Source of the DNA: Drosophila pseudoobscura
Taxonomy: Eukaryota > Arthropoda > Insecta > Diptera > Drosophilidae
DNA length: 64,000 nucleotides
Assembly (NCBI RefSeq): GCF_009870125.1
Contig: NC_046679.1
Coordinates: 16,740,001 to 16,804,000 of the forward strand
Reading direction: 5' to 3'
A model generated the notes under the pieces. The model had not been told where the DNA came from. It worked only from the letters and a program-made list of their open reading frames with translations, and made no database searches. The position numbers and the translations under genes are program-made. Positions 1-12,021 of the stretch are shown piece by piece (position 1 is the first letter of the stretch; the number at the start of each line of letters is the position of its first letter).

Positions 1-3000
1 GTATCTCCATCAGGGCGGTCGGCCGTTGCATAAACGAGCCCAATTTAAACGAATTTAAGCTAGTTTGTGGCTAATTCAAGGGCATGCTGGGTGCCTGGGT
101 GCCTGCTGGTAGAGTGCTGCTGCTGCTGGAGTTTCAAACAATTTATTTCAATTAGAAACTCATGTGCGTCAGCGGAGGAGGGTTCGATGCTCCGCATCTA
201 TTGCAAGTTACAGTTTTGTTGTGGGCGCGTGCAGAGATACAGATACAATCGAGTTTAATTCGAATTTAATGGGTTGAACGGACTGCAGTTCGATGAAAGG
301 AAGGGTAGAGTAGCCACTCGGCTGTTCATAATAAATAAGGGTATAACGATGCCACTGCCAATCGATTGTGGCCCAGCGTTTCGGTAAGAAAGTGGCAGCT
401 TGCCGGTTGAATGACCCTCACCCAAGAAGAGGAATATGCACCAATGTGCCTTGTGCTGTGTGCCTTGTGCCGTGTGGCTTGTGCATTGCCTGCAGTGACT
501 CAACATATAGGAAGTTATGACCCAACAGAGGCAGCAGCGGCGGCACAACCTTCAAACAACTTTCCTAAACTCCCGAGAGCGGCTCCAAGTCCAATCCAAT
601 CGCATGCAATTCAAATCCCCCAAAGAGCCGCCTCGGCGGCCAACACCTTTCCCACCTTTCGCTGCTGGCACATAGCTGCAGGTTAGTCAGGCATATCGCC
701 TGCAACTGCAACTGCGACTGCGACTCTGGCTTTCTAAAGTCCACATAGGATCGGTCGGATCGGTCACCGCGAAAAAGGGAAAAACAAACTCCTACTTCAA
801 CTCCGACTGAATATCGAAGGCTAATAAGCCCCAAGAAAATGCCACCAATCTGGGAGAAGCGTAATGATGCAAATGCCACCTATGTGGAGGAGGACGCGTA
901 ATGATGCAGATTTGGCCACAGATGATGATGATTATTATGATGATGCAATTGCCAGGGCCCCCCCAAATATCAAAGGAGGCAAATAACTGCAATTTCTAAG
1001 GCCCAGTGGTGCCTGCCACTTGGATTTTTGAATGTTTCTTTTGGCCGTGGCGCTGGGGCCCTCCATTATGTTAACTCGATTTGGACAAACAGTCTGCTAA
1101 ATTATTGTTATTATGCGGAAATGGCCGAAAAACCCACAACAGCCGGAGATACCAACAAATTGGCAGTCGAACAAAAAAGGAGAAAAAAAACAAAAAGGGG
1201 GAAGGAGCGAAAAAGTAACCAAATCCAAACGCTTACGAAATTGGGCGCAGAAAATTGGCAGCCAGCAATCTCTCTCCATCTCCATCTCCGTTTCCCTGCC
1301 GTCCCTGCCCTCCCTGCCCCACTGGACGTGGCACATTCACTCCCGCCTCTCCGCGCCTGATGGATCAGCAATCTCCCGACATAGACATATGTTTAATGGC
1401 AACATTTTGTGGCTCGTTCATAGCCGATACAAATCAATCATTATACTATACTTTCGGGCCAATGTAATTTGTACGTATAGGTACCCTTTGCTTGTTTTCA
1501 CTTCCTATTAAATTATATTTGGCATTTAACGAACCGAAGCGAATCGCGAGGTGGGTGCACCGCCCGCACCGCCCGTACCACCAGCACCACAACCAGCAAC
1601 AGCAACAATTGACATCAATTACAAGACAGTCTCGACTCCTGCTCCTGTGCTCTGGCAAGCCTGTGGCAAGGCGCGGCATTGACAGCTTTCTGGGCCGCAT
1701 TTGACGCACGCCCCCCTACCCAACCGCAGCTCCAGCCCCAGCCCCAGCTTCAGCCCCAATGAAACTCTCCTTGGATCCAGCTTCAGCTCCGGACTCCTCG
1801 ATGTGATTGAGTAATTTCGATTGTCTTGTGGCAGAAGTTTATCAAGCCAAATAATATTAACGACATGGCCCCGGCTGCTGTTGGCCAAAAGAAAGGCAAA
1901 TAATGCAACAGCCGCACGTCATTTATGGGTGGAATAATGCGCTGCTGCTGCTGCCTCGCCTCAGTGGTGCCTGGATAATTTTTCGGGTGTCGAGGCAGCC
2001 GGGGCAGCGTTTTTAATTATGTTGCTGCATGCAGCAGGAGAAAAAAACAAAAAAAAAAAAGGTAATAATAATAAGCAAAAATACATATACATATATATTA
2101 AGCTGAAAGTCTGGCCGGGGTCTTGAACTGTGGGCCAGCATAAAATAAATTGGTTTTTACCCAGCGATGATTGCCAATGCAGGGATCCAGGGATGCAGGG
2201 AGGCTACGGATCGTTCATAAATCATAAGAGACCCTGGCCATATCCGCATATAACATACTCGTACTCGTACACACATGGAGAGCGGGGAGTTCTATGGGAG
2301 TTCAAGTGGAGGACTCCCCTGCGAAAGCCGATCTCCTTTATCGATGGATTCCGGCCGAAAGACATTCCTTTGACATACATCTGGCCGCGCTGGACTTATC
2401 AGTGTAACTCAATATACAGCCGTTTAATCAACATTCTTGAGCAATTTTCGGGCTACGTTTTTTCCCCCCTTCTTGCGGCTTGTGCAATTGGCCAGGATTC
2501 AGAATCGGGTGTGGGGGGGAATCGGTACAACATGCTGTGCACTTTTTCAACAACTTTTCATGTATCAAATATCAGATATGTACGAGTATACCACATGCCT
2601 TTTAGGGCCCGTTAAAAACCATTAAAGAAAATAAACCGAAATTAATGACGGCTTGCCGAGCAATCAAAAGATTGAAAGATACAAAACGCAGGCACAGGGC
2701 GATGTACAGATGTACAGATGTATCTGTATCTGTATCTGAAGATGCTGGCGGTGGGCAAGGTCGGGGCCAAATTATTAATTAAATCATTAATTTAATAAAT
2801 TATTAAGCGGCGGCAGCTCTCAGCGGATTATTCCACACGCATGACTCACTGGTAAGTGGCAGCAACAAAAAGCTGCCAATGTGCGAAAATGCTGCAATTA
2901 GCATGTGGCATGTGGCATGCGGCAGCGCGCTGCAGCGGCAGTGGGGGCATAATGCAGGCAAAACGCATTCACAAAACACTTTCCCAATCATCAAAGTCAT

Positions 3001-3488
3001 TCATACGCCTTTCAGCTGCACGCGCCTGCAGTTCGTGGCTGTGTGTATCTGTGTGCCGCGTCTACGAGTATCTGCAAGATACACGCCGCTGTTGATATAT
3101 TAATGATGATTTCTCGTTTTTCGTTCGTGTCTATTTGAATTGCATGATTCAACACTCCGTGGCAGCAGCAGCCGCAGCACCAGCAGAAGCAGAGGCATCC
3201 GTGGCAGCAACTGCAGCTAATGTGCGACTCTGCTGCTGGTTTGCGTATCTGTATCTCTTTACATTGTATCTGGTATCTGCATGTGTCTCAGTATCAGTAT
3301 CGGTATCTCGTGCACGTAGCTTTCCACTTTCCACCAGGAGGGGGGCGTACACTTTGTAATCCAATTAACGCGCCCGCTGCACAAATGAACCATAATTCCA
3401 GGCTCCTTTATCCACAGACACTCGTATTTTCCCCGCTTTATTGAATGTTTGCATAAATTATAATCATCTCTGGGTAATAGAGTGTATA

Positions 3489-3511
3489 TATTCGTATTCG
3501 TATTCGTATTA
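3489..3511. repeat. ATTCGT hexamer microsatellite
   Basis: About four tandem copies of a hexamer read as ATTCGT. It is one of many short hexamer arrays in the window. No function is implied. Confidence 0.7.
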
Positions 3512-5453
3512 TGATTATGCCATGGGAAAAGCAAACATTGCTAACTTTTACTTCTGGCAGAGGAGTGTGAAGTGCACTGCTCGTTGAGTAATCCCTGAGT
3601 GCAATTGCATCCGAATCTTGGCAGACAGCTGGCGAAGGTCGCTCTAAAGATAGCCATGCGCTTCGGCAATCAACACAAATTATATTATCTATCAAATGAA
3701 ATCGAAATAAACATGCCCCAAATTGTCCATTCGAATTTGGCTCGCAGCTAAAAATACTACGAGTGTATACCCCGTAACACTGGCACCCCCCGGCTAGTAT
3801 TTTTAGAGGCTCTGCTCTAGACACCGATGATTACGATGATGATGATGATGATGATGTGGGGCACTCTCTCGCGGCTCTGAGTCACACCTTTGGCAGCGTT
3901 CCCGTCGCCGTTGAGTGATTGGTCGTTTGAAGATTTATTCATATAAAAATATACGCGCGTATGTTTTTCTTGTGCGCTTATTTACGTTACCCGCGCGAGA
4001 CATTTGACGCTAAATGCAATTTAAAGGCAATAAAACAAAGCCAAAAGACTGCACTCTCATTTGAATACAGACACCGCAGCCCCAGAGCCCCAGAGCCCCC
4101 AGCCTCATTATGCATGCGGCGTCATATCTCAAGAACAGCGGGGCAATTGCTCAAAAAATCACACACACAAAAAATCAACTGGAAAGAAGGTTATTTCACG
4201 GAGGCCAAAGCCTAAGATACCCTAAGAGAAATCCTAGCAATCCTCTAAGGACTTACGTTCAACTAAAGCTCTTTTTGGAGTGCAAGGTGGCTCCTTTGAA
4301 GAAAAGATCCCACATCTGTGCAGTGCAAACATCTGTTGGAAATCAATGGACCCTCTGCCAGGGTAGAAATAAGAGCTAAATTTGCATACAAGAGGCCCAG
4401 GCCCAGGCCCAGGTTCAGGCTCAAGCCCAAGCCCGGGCCCGGGCCCAGGTCTGATCCGAGCTGGGAGTGCCCGTGCCGGGGTATCTGGCGAGGTTCTTGC
4501 AGCTCCCTCGAGGTGACAATCCAACGCCAATGCTCGTCAATGCCTGACACACTGACACTGACGCGGGACTGTTGCTGGAGCTGGAGCTGGAGCTGGAAAT
4601 GGGGATCTAAAGCTGGGATCCAAAGCCGAGAGAGAGAGAGACTGCGCCTAATTGATTAATTGCAAAACAACAACGAAACACGATTTGCATTTGGATTTCG
4701 ATTTGGGTATATTCGATTTTGCTGTTTTTTATACACTTTTGTGGCGTTTTTTTCTGTATTTTTTAGAATGCAATTGGAACTGTCAATTTGCATTTAATTC
4801 GGCGAAAATAAATTGCCGACTGACTCACGACTTGGCTGGCGGGCCAGCGGTAACGGCAACGGCCGCAATTTGGATTTAAAAATCACAAGGCCTGAGATTA
4901 TTTTCTGATATGTCGTATGGTATTGTATTGAAGCAATTCTCTGATAATTTAAATGAAATTTTCTGTATATTATACGGGATGATACGGGCTTTCAATATTA
5001 AAATGCTAATTAAGCCAGTCAAGAGCATTCATACTGGCCTAGAGCTGACCTCTAAAAGAACAATATACACACGTACATGCACATGATTACATGGCAGCCT
5101 ACCACCCGAGCGGAGTGGGGTGGAGTCTCCTCCGATCCGAGCCAAAGGAGCTGCTGGACAGCAACAAATGTTGATGTTAACATCCAGATCTGGATCCAGC
5201 CAGCGACAAAGTGAGGCAGATAGCGCTGGCCTGCGGTTTTTAATCAAATCAAATACTACGGCAGCACAGACAGCCACTCGGCAGTGAGCGACAGGCCAAC
5301 AGTAATGTAATAGCAACAGAAAAACCAACCAAAAATAAAGCTCCCGAAGCTGCGGATACCCTGGGAGACTGTGGTGTCTATAGAAATTAGCATTTAGAGA
5401 GAAATCCCATCTTCCAAATGCATGACTAGAGGGTTCCGACCGACTGACTGCTC

Positions 5454-5483
5454 ATCATACCCATCCTTCTCGTAGGGTATGAT
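5454..5483. repeat. Short perfect palindrome, possible DINE-1 end relic
   Basis: ATCATACCC at 5454-5462 and its exact reverse complement at 5475-5483 enclose a 12-base spacer that contains CTCGTA. Fly DINE-1/INE-1 elements begin with an ATACCC...GGGTAT subterminal inverted repeat around a similar spacer, so this may be an eroded end of such an element. No recognisable body follows. A similar but shorter ATACCC/GGGTAT pair lies at 6071-6089. Confidence 0.4.
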
Positions 5484-8400
5484 AGTAAAACCAAATGGAA
5501 AGTGTTAAAAATCTGATAATCATGCGGTGGCGCTGTTTTTCACATGCCTGCACACATTTCTTCCCCCTTTTGTTTTGCATGGCCCGCTTCGACAGGTAAA
5601 TGAACTTATAATTGGCCATAGAGAAGGAAAAAAATATGCATATGTGTGGATGATGCATTTTGCACAGCCATTGTGCAACGCACAGAAACGTTGAAAGTTG
5701 CCAGGCGAGGCCAGTACAGGACAGGACAGCAGAGGCAGAGGCAGCAGGCAGCAGGCAGCAAGCAGCAGGCCTGTGGCAACAATGTTGCGCCTCGCTTTAA
5801 ATAATTAAAATGTGGCAATTTTTCAGCACATTTCGTTGTTTATCGCAGCTGCCACACAAGGCAAATAAAATGATAAATTCGCCGCGGCCTATCGATGGAT
5901 ATACCGCCTCCCTCGCCCTCATCTCCACCCTCCCATTGTCTGTGGATGAGATAACACTCGCGGAGGAGAGGCAGGAAAAGCCGGGTAGCAAGAGCAAGGC
6001 TCTGGCTCTGGCTGCGGCAGCAAACGATAATAAACTTTCACGCCCATTAATTGGCATCGCACATATGCACATACCCTTTCGGAGGGTATTAGGATTTCCC
6101 CATACATTTCTCTGTCAATTGCTGTCCCTAGGAACACGCCGTCTTTAAGGGTATCCCAAGCCTCGGCCTTGAAAGAGCCTCCCCCTTTCTTGGTTTTATT
6201 TGCTATTTCTGCAACTGCGAATGCTGATGATGGCGATGGCGATGCCGAAGCCGATGACGCCGCCGCTGGCCACTTTTATAGCATGTAATTCGTCAGCCTG
6301 GAATGAGTACGCCGAGTGCCGCTTGGAAGCCTGCGAAATGCTGCATCAACAGACCCATCAGCAAACACAGCAACAACAGCAGCGGCAAAAAAAAAAGGTC
6401 ATAAAACAACCAGCGAACGGACGGACTGATGGACAGTGGGCAAACAAAAGTAAAAACACTTTCACTGCAACCTTGAGAGGTTGAGAGCGCCCCGAATCTG
6501 TCTGTCAGCGGACGACAGGGACGGCATCAGGCAGTGGGAATGGGAACGGGGATGGGGATGGGACAGGCGTTCAATTAACCGCATTTATTTTGATTTCGTT
6601 TCAAGTTCGATTACGCAAGCAAGCCCCCGAAAAAGTTCTGGTGCCGCGACACGCAACGGCCCGAAACAGAAGACTTAGGCAACGAACTCGTTTTACATAC
6701 CGCTCTGGCATTCAACAGGCAGTTGCCCCGCGATGTGTGTCTGCTTATTTCAATGAACTAAATTAACAAAATCATATATCACAAGTCTGCTTGGGCTGGG
6801 GCTTGGGCTTGGGCAGGGACAGGGGCTCGACGACCTCCCAGCTAGCAGCAGGAAGGAAGATCCATCCAGTGTCCGCTGTCCAGTGCAGTGGTCCAGGGGC
6901 CGGTTTGTGGCCTCTTGCCGCTTGTTGTTGGCTTGATTTATGCCTTGCACCAAATGAAATGAATTGTGTAACCTTTTTTCCCGAAGCCCCCAAACAGTAC
7001 AAGACACAGGGCGAGTTAACGCGAAATTTCTTGTTTTTTTCTTTCGCTTTGGATCGTGGGCAGAAGCTGCCCCAACCACGCCATCCATCTGCATCTGCTG
7101 CCTGGATCTCCTGCATCTGCATCTGCAACTGCAACTGTAAGGAGGGGCTGCGGCTGCTTATCGCTGGCGGCGCATCGCGGGCACGTTGCGGCCATAAAGC
7201 AAATCAAATTGCAACAATTGTTGGTAATATGTTAATAAATTGTTGGCCAGCAGCTTCGCTTTCATTGAGTTGTACCCAGCTCCGAATGAGCATCGCTTTA
7301 ATCGAATTTATTAACCATCTCTGGATGGATTGGGATCAACTGATGAGCAGTAGTCATTGCCACTGCTGCTGGATTGTCGTCGGTTATTTCATCAGCAGCT
7401 CTGCTGACTCATCTATGCCTTTCCCATTTTGTGGCATAAATATTTAGCAGATATTCCAAGTACCGAACAATTATCATTGCAAAACTTTGACTGGCAATCG
7501 ACTGGCGGCCGCGGCCGCGGACTCCAGAACTTCTCATCTCATCATCGTTTACCAATTTATGTAATTACGAAAAATTATAGAAACCACATGTCGCTAATGA
7601 CTGCCAACGCCGCCGCTCAAAGGCGAATCGAATGATTGGGAGACAGACAGCAGTAGAGAGGTAGAGCGGTAGAGCGGGAATATCCAGCGGTACTAGATGG
7701 ATTTGTTGTCGACCGCAAGTATTCTCATGCCTGTCAATCGGCGATACAGCGAAATCTCAGCGAAACTTATGAGCATTAGCCGTGAGTTTGGCATTTTGGC
7801 CAAATATGGTGCCGGGATTTGAGCGGCGATTTATGTGATTTGTGCAAGATTTTGGCAAATGCTGCCCCCTGCCACAGCCACAGTCAGAGCCAACGAATTG
7901 ACTTGTTGTTGGCCAGCAAACAATGAGGGGGGGGGCAAACAATGAGGCCTGTCCAAATGCCGCTCCCCGCCCCAGCCTGGCTAATACAAAAGTTTATGGC
8001 ACAAATCGCATTTGTTCGCATCAGAACGAAATCAGCTTAAGGCCAGAGACTCCGACTCCGACTCCGCACAGTAGCCGCACGGACAGGGGCACGGACACGG
8101 GCATGTGTGTTGGCTTTTCTATTTTCGATGGGATGCTGAAAAAGAGAAACGCAGTCGCAGCTGCCACAAACTTGGGCATTAATGCGCTCCGGTACGCCGC
8201 GTGGGCCGCCTGGAAATGAAAAGTTAATGTCAGAAGTGGTGTCCGAGGCGAAGTGGGGGTCGGACGCGGGAGCCGGAGTTGGCTTAGGTCAAGGCAGAAG
8301 GCCGTTTACCGGGGGCATGCTGTACCGAGTGCTGTGTGTAGTTAGTACTTGTACGTACCACGGCGACCTTGATGAAATCTGAGGGCTGGCTGTCCGCACG

Positions 8401-10599
8401 CACAACGACTTAATTTGTGGCAGGGCCTAGGCCCTGGACCCTTCCTGCTCTGTCCCCGATCAGCTGGGCAAACAAGCGTTGCTGATTTTCCACAATGGCT
8501 ATGGCTGGGGCTCGTCGCTCCTTTCATCCTGTAATCCTGTAACCATGAATTATGCGCCCTGGCAAAAAACCATTTAACGAAATGAGCAACGGGCAGGCAC
8601 AAACCATAATCATTGCCAGAACCTTGAAGTGCATTTTTAATGCCAGTGCTTGTCTGATAAGATTAAGTCATGAAAAGGGTTGGGCCTGGGCCCGTTCCCG
8701 GGCCTGGCCGCAGTCTGGTTCTGGCTGTGGTAATACGACTGTGCCTGGGTCTCGGCCATGTTGTTAGCAAGCGGCTGTGGGCATGGCTGTCTGCGAAAGT
8801 GCTTAGCCTAGGTCTCAAGTGTGTCTACATGACTCTCACTTTTAGGCCAGGCCAGGCCAGTCCAGGCCCACAGGCCCAAAGGAGTTGCAGTCAGAATGGC
8901 AAGCCGCAGCCACAGTCACAGTCACACTAAGAGCCACGTTAATGCACATTTAAATGTCGATTTGTTGCAAATTGTTGCCTGTTGTGGCCCGTTGTTGTTG
9001 TTCAATTCAATTCGATTTCAATTATGTTGCGCAATGCGTTGAAATTGCGCGTACTTGTTGCTATTGTTATGGCGGTTGCTTTTGGCCACAAATAGTCATT
9101 GGCTTTGTCGGTTGTTGTCGCTGGTTTTGGCTGGCGTTTGGGGCCAAATTGTTTCCGCGTGTTGCAGCTTAATTGTCCCACGAACAACATAATTCGCCAT
9201 CATTTGCAGGCAAAGTGGCCCCGAAAACACACACGAAAACAATTTCGTCTCGAGCAATTTTTATGTAAGTTAATTTCAATTTGTTGCCAGGCACTGTCTG
9301 TTGTCTTGGCCAAATTCTCATCAGCCCAGAGACCAGGGAGACAGGAAGGCAGACAGACAGCCAGTGATCGGTGGAGAAGAAAGAAGCACAACGGCCCAAC
9401 AATCGGAGAAACATAACGAATAATGCCAATTCATGCAGTTTAAAACATTTGTTCGACATTTCAAAGTCCCGACCGACCGCCCCACAAAAGAAAGCCGAGC
9501 CAGCAATCCATTGGCATTCGCATTCCCCCTCAGTGCCACTCTAATCTAATGTCTTAATCAAGGCGAAAATAAGGTTATTGACCTTGTCAGGGCGGGAGTG
9601 TGGTCGTGGTCCCCCTCCCCTCCTGGAGCTGGAGTGCCACTAGCTCCACTCCAGTCCGCTCTAGACCGCACCGCAGTTACAACTTTGTCTTGGCCGAGCA
9701 ATTAACTTATTTTTGCAACTGATGAAGACAAACGGTGCCAACTGATTGCAATCGCCGGCCAGAGCCAGAGCCAAGCCAGAGCCACGCCAGAGCCACACAA
9801 GTCGCCAGGATTGGGGACTGGGGCTTTTGGCATTTCAATTTGCCATTTGAATAGTCAGCGATGTGTCTTCATTAGACCCTCGGCCAGAAGCACATGCCAA
9901 AAGAAATCGAGATGAACTAAATAAGCACCAAGATCCCAGTGATGTTCTACTTGGCTCTCGAATCATGCAAAACCGCTGACTAACCAGCCAACTGAGACGA
10001 GACGGCCAATGAAATCAAATCAAATGAAATGTATCCAGGCATTGGAAAGTACTCAACTCAACTCAACTCAAGTCACAATCTTTTTCTTTGCTGTTCCGTT
10101 TGTTACTCATGTTGTTGCTGGTATTGTTGGTACTGTTTGCGATTTCCGCGAAATGTTTGCCATGATTCACTGAACAAGCTCCGAGGAGAGCCAGCCGTGT
10201 ACTACAAAAACTGGAGCTTGGAGCTGGAGCTGGAGCTGGATTGCGCTTGCGATTGCGGTGCATCGACTGGGGGGGCGGGGGAGAGTGGTATTGCTCGTAA
10301 TTCATATGTAGATTATGCACTCATATTTACAACAGATTTGATGTGCAGCTGTCAATACGTTTGTTGGCTTTGTCATCTGATGGAAAGTTTTCTTATAGCC
10401 AACCACAAACACAAACACGGGGGAACAAGCCGTCTTCGTAGGAGGCTTTACATGATGGTTTCGAACTAGTATTCTATGTCCCAGATATCTCTGAAATTGA
10501 TGGACTATATGCTATGCTTCTTCTCTGTCTTGCAAAATGCTCTCCATAGAGCCTGATACCCTCTAAGAAGAGGGGCAAGGGCCGCGGCTCTATCGGTAG

Positions 10600-10706
10600 C
10601 GGTATCCGGTACCCGGACAGACAGATACGGCTATATGGGATCGGAAACGCTTCCTTAGGGATATACGAATATATCCCTAAACTCTTCGAGCACCGGGTAC
10701 AAAAAA
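10600..10706 (-). mobile_element. Diverged DINE-1/INE-1-like fragment
   Basis: The stretch contains GATCGGAAACGCTTCCTT followed by an AATAT..CCC segment and an end reading CACCGGGTAC. This matches, in order, the same blocks at the end of the larger element near 51.8 kb (GGTCGGAAACGATTCCTT, then AATATACCCC, then ATCGGGTATA). A short GGACAGACAGA tract just upstream corresponds to the GACA microsatellite of the larger copy. It is therefore an old truncated copy in the same orientation. Family assignment is from memory of DINE-1/INE-1. Confidence 0.55.
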
Positions 10707-12000
10707 CACGCTACAACTTCGACTCGTGTTCGTTGTCATTGAGTTTTTTTGATTTTTTTTTGACATTCATGAAACATTGTTGCTGATTCCGCTTTGAAAC
10801 ACATCTCACTAATTGCACATGAACAACGTTTATCACTCGGAAAGCACACTGCGGCTTCAGCTGGTCCTGCTGCTGCAGTTACAAGGAAAACTCATAAGCA
10901 TTATCATTAACAATATTATTGTTGTTGTCATCAGCAGCAGCAGCAGCTGTGGAAGGAGGGGGTTGGGGGGGCAACATCATCAGCAAGCACAACAAACAAG
11001 CCAGCCCAAACGAGCAGAGCCCCATCTCCATCTCCACCTCCATCCATGTTGCAAGAGAGCTCCATGGCCAAGAGGCAGCAACTGGCAACCGGCAACCTGC
11101 ATCCAGCAAGAGGTAAGGTAAGGTAACCTGACTGCGCATAATCGGCAAGGCATTTAATAATTTTTATGTTTATATATTTTTATACTTGTACAATATTATT
11201 TCTTGTTGGGCACCCACGCTGCAGGCAGACCGCTGGCCGAGTGCTGCCCGATTGCTGGCAGACAGCTTGTCTGGGAAAGTTTTTGTGTGCTGTGTGCTTC
11301 GTTGATTTGTCGCGGAGTTTGTGTTAAGTGGCCATCATTAGTTAAATATGTGCATTTTTCTTTAAGGATTTTCGCCAAGAGAGAGATAAACGACTGAAAT
11401 ATGAACAGCTCGTTAATGTTGTGGCCGTTTGTGTGGTGCCCCTTTGCTGGCTCTGCTTTCGAGCTGCCATAATTCATGGGTAGCTGGCTGGACCTGAACT
11501 TTCTTTCCTTTCTTTCCCCAAGCCCAAGATTGCCTTGTTACCCTTTTGGAGTCGACTCCTCCCTAGTGTGCGCGGAGCAGAGGTGCAGCCATAAATTGGC
11601 CGCATATTAGACGACTTCCCCTGCAGTTAGTCAAACGAAATTGAAAGACAATTAACCTGATTAGCGTGCGGCCGGACAACCACTTCCATGACTACTGTGC
11701 TGTGCGATAGCGGTACATTTGTGTCGTTAGTGGGTCTAGTTCTCCCCTTGCGCCACCCCTTTCGGCGGCAGTATGCCAGGCGAGATCATTAATCAAAGGC
11801 TGGGGACCGGGACCGGGACTGCAGCACGGATACGTAATTTAGTAGCCATAAATAAAAGAAACTCCGCTCTTTGGTTGGTGCCATTCGAGAGATACCAGCT
11901 CCAGCTACAGCACCAGCACCAGCTCCAGCTTCGAACTGCGAGTGAAATTGAAATGTTTAAGCGATGAGACAAATGTTCGACTTGATTGGCGCACAGCCAA

Positions 12001-12021
12001 TACTCGTACTCGTACTCGTAC
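12001..12021. repeat. TACTCG hexamer microsatellite
   Basis: Three and a half perfect copies of TACTCG. The same hexamer family (TACGAG/CTCGTA) recurs near 2259, 17284, 40186 and 50431. Confidence 0.8.

Larger units (their letters stand above)
1..10590. other. Non-coding stretch, no gene supported
   Basis: No open frame here has the look of a protein: the longer ones are low-complexity (runs of Q, L, C or S from CAG/CTG and GGN repeats), overlap on several strands, and lack convincing splice partners. Visible content is simple sequence: CAG-rich tracts near 110-135, 530-545 and 6340-6390, a GTATCT hexamer run near 2715-2740, an ATTCGT run near 3489-3511, a GATGAT run near 3830-3855, and GCCCAG/GGGCCC-rich imperfect repeats near 4395-4450. 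It may be intergenic DNA or an intron of a gene outside the window. Confidence 0.6.

Noticed and set aside
6791..7447. 218-residue open frame on plus
   Set aside because: Rich in repeated CICNCNCK-type low complexity from CATCTG repeats, has overlapping frames on both strands, and shows no domain or splice structure.
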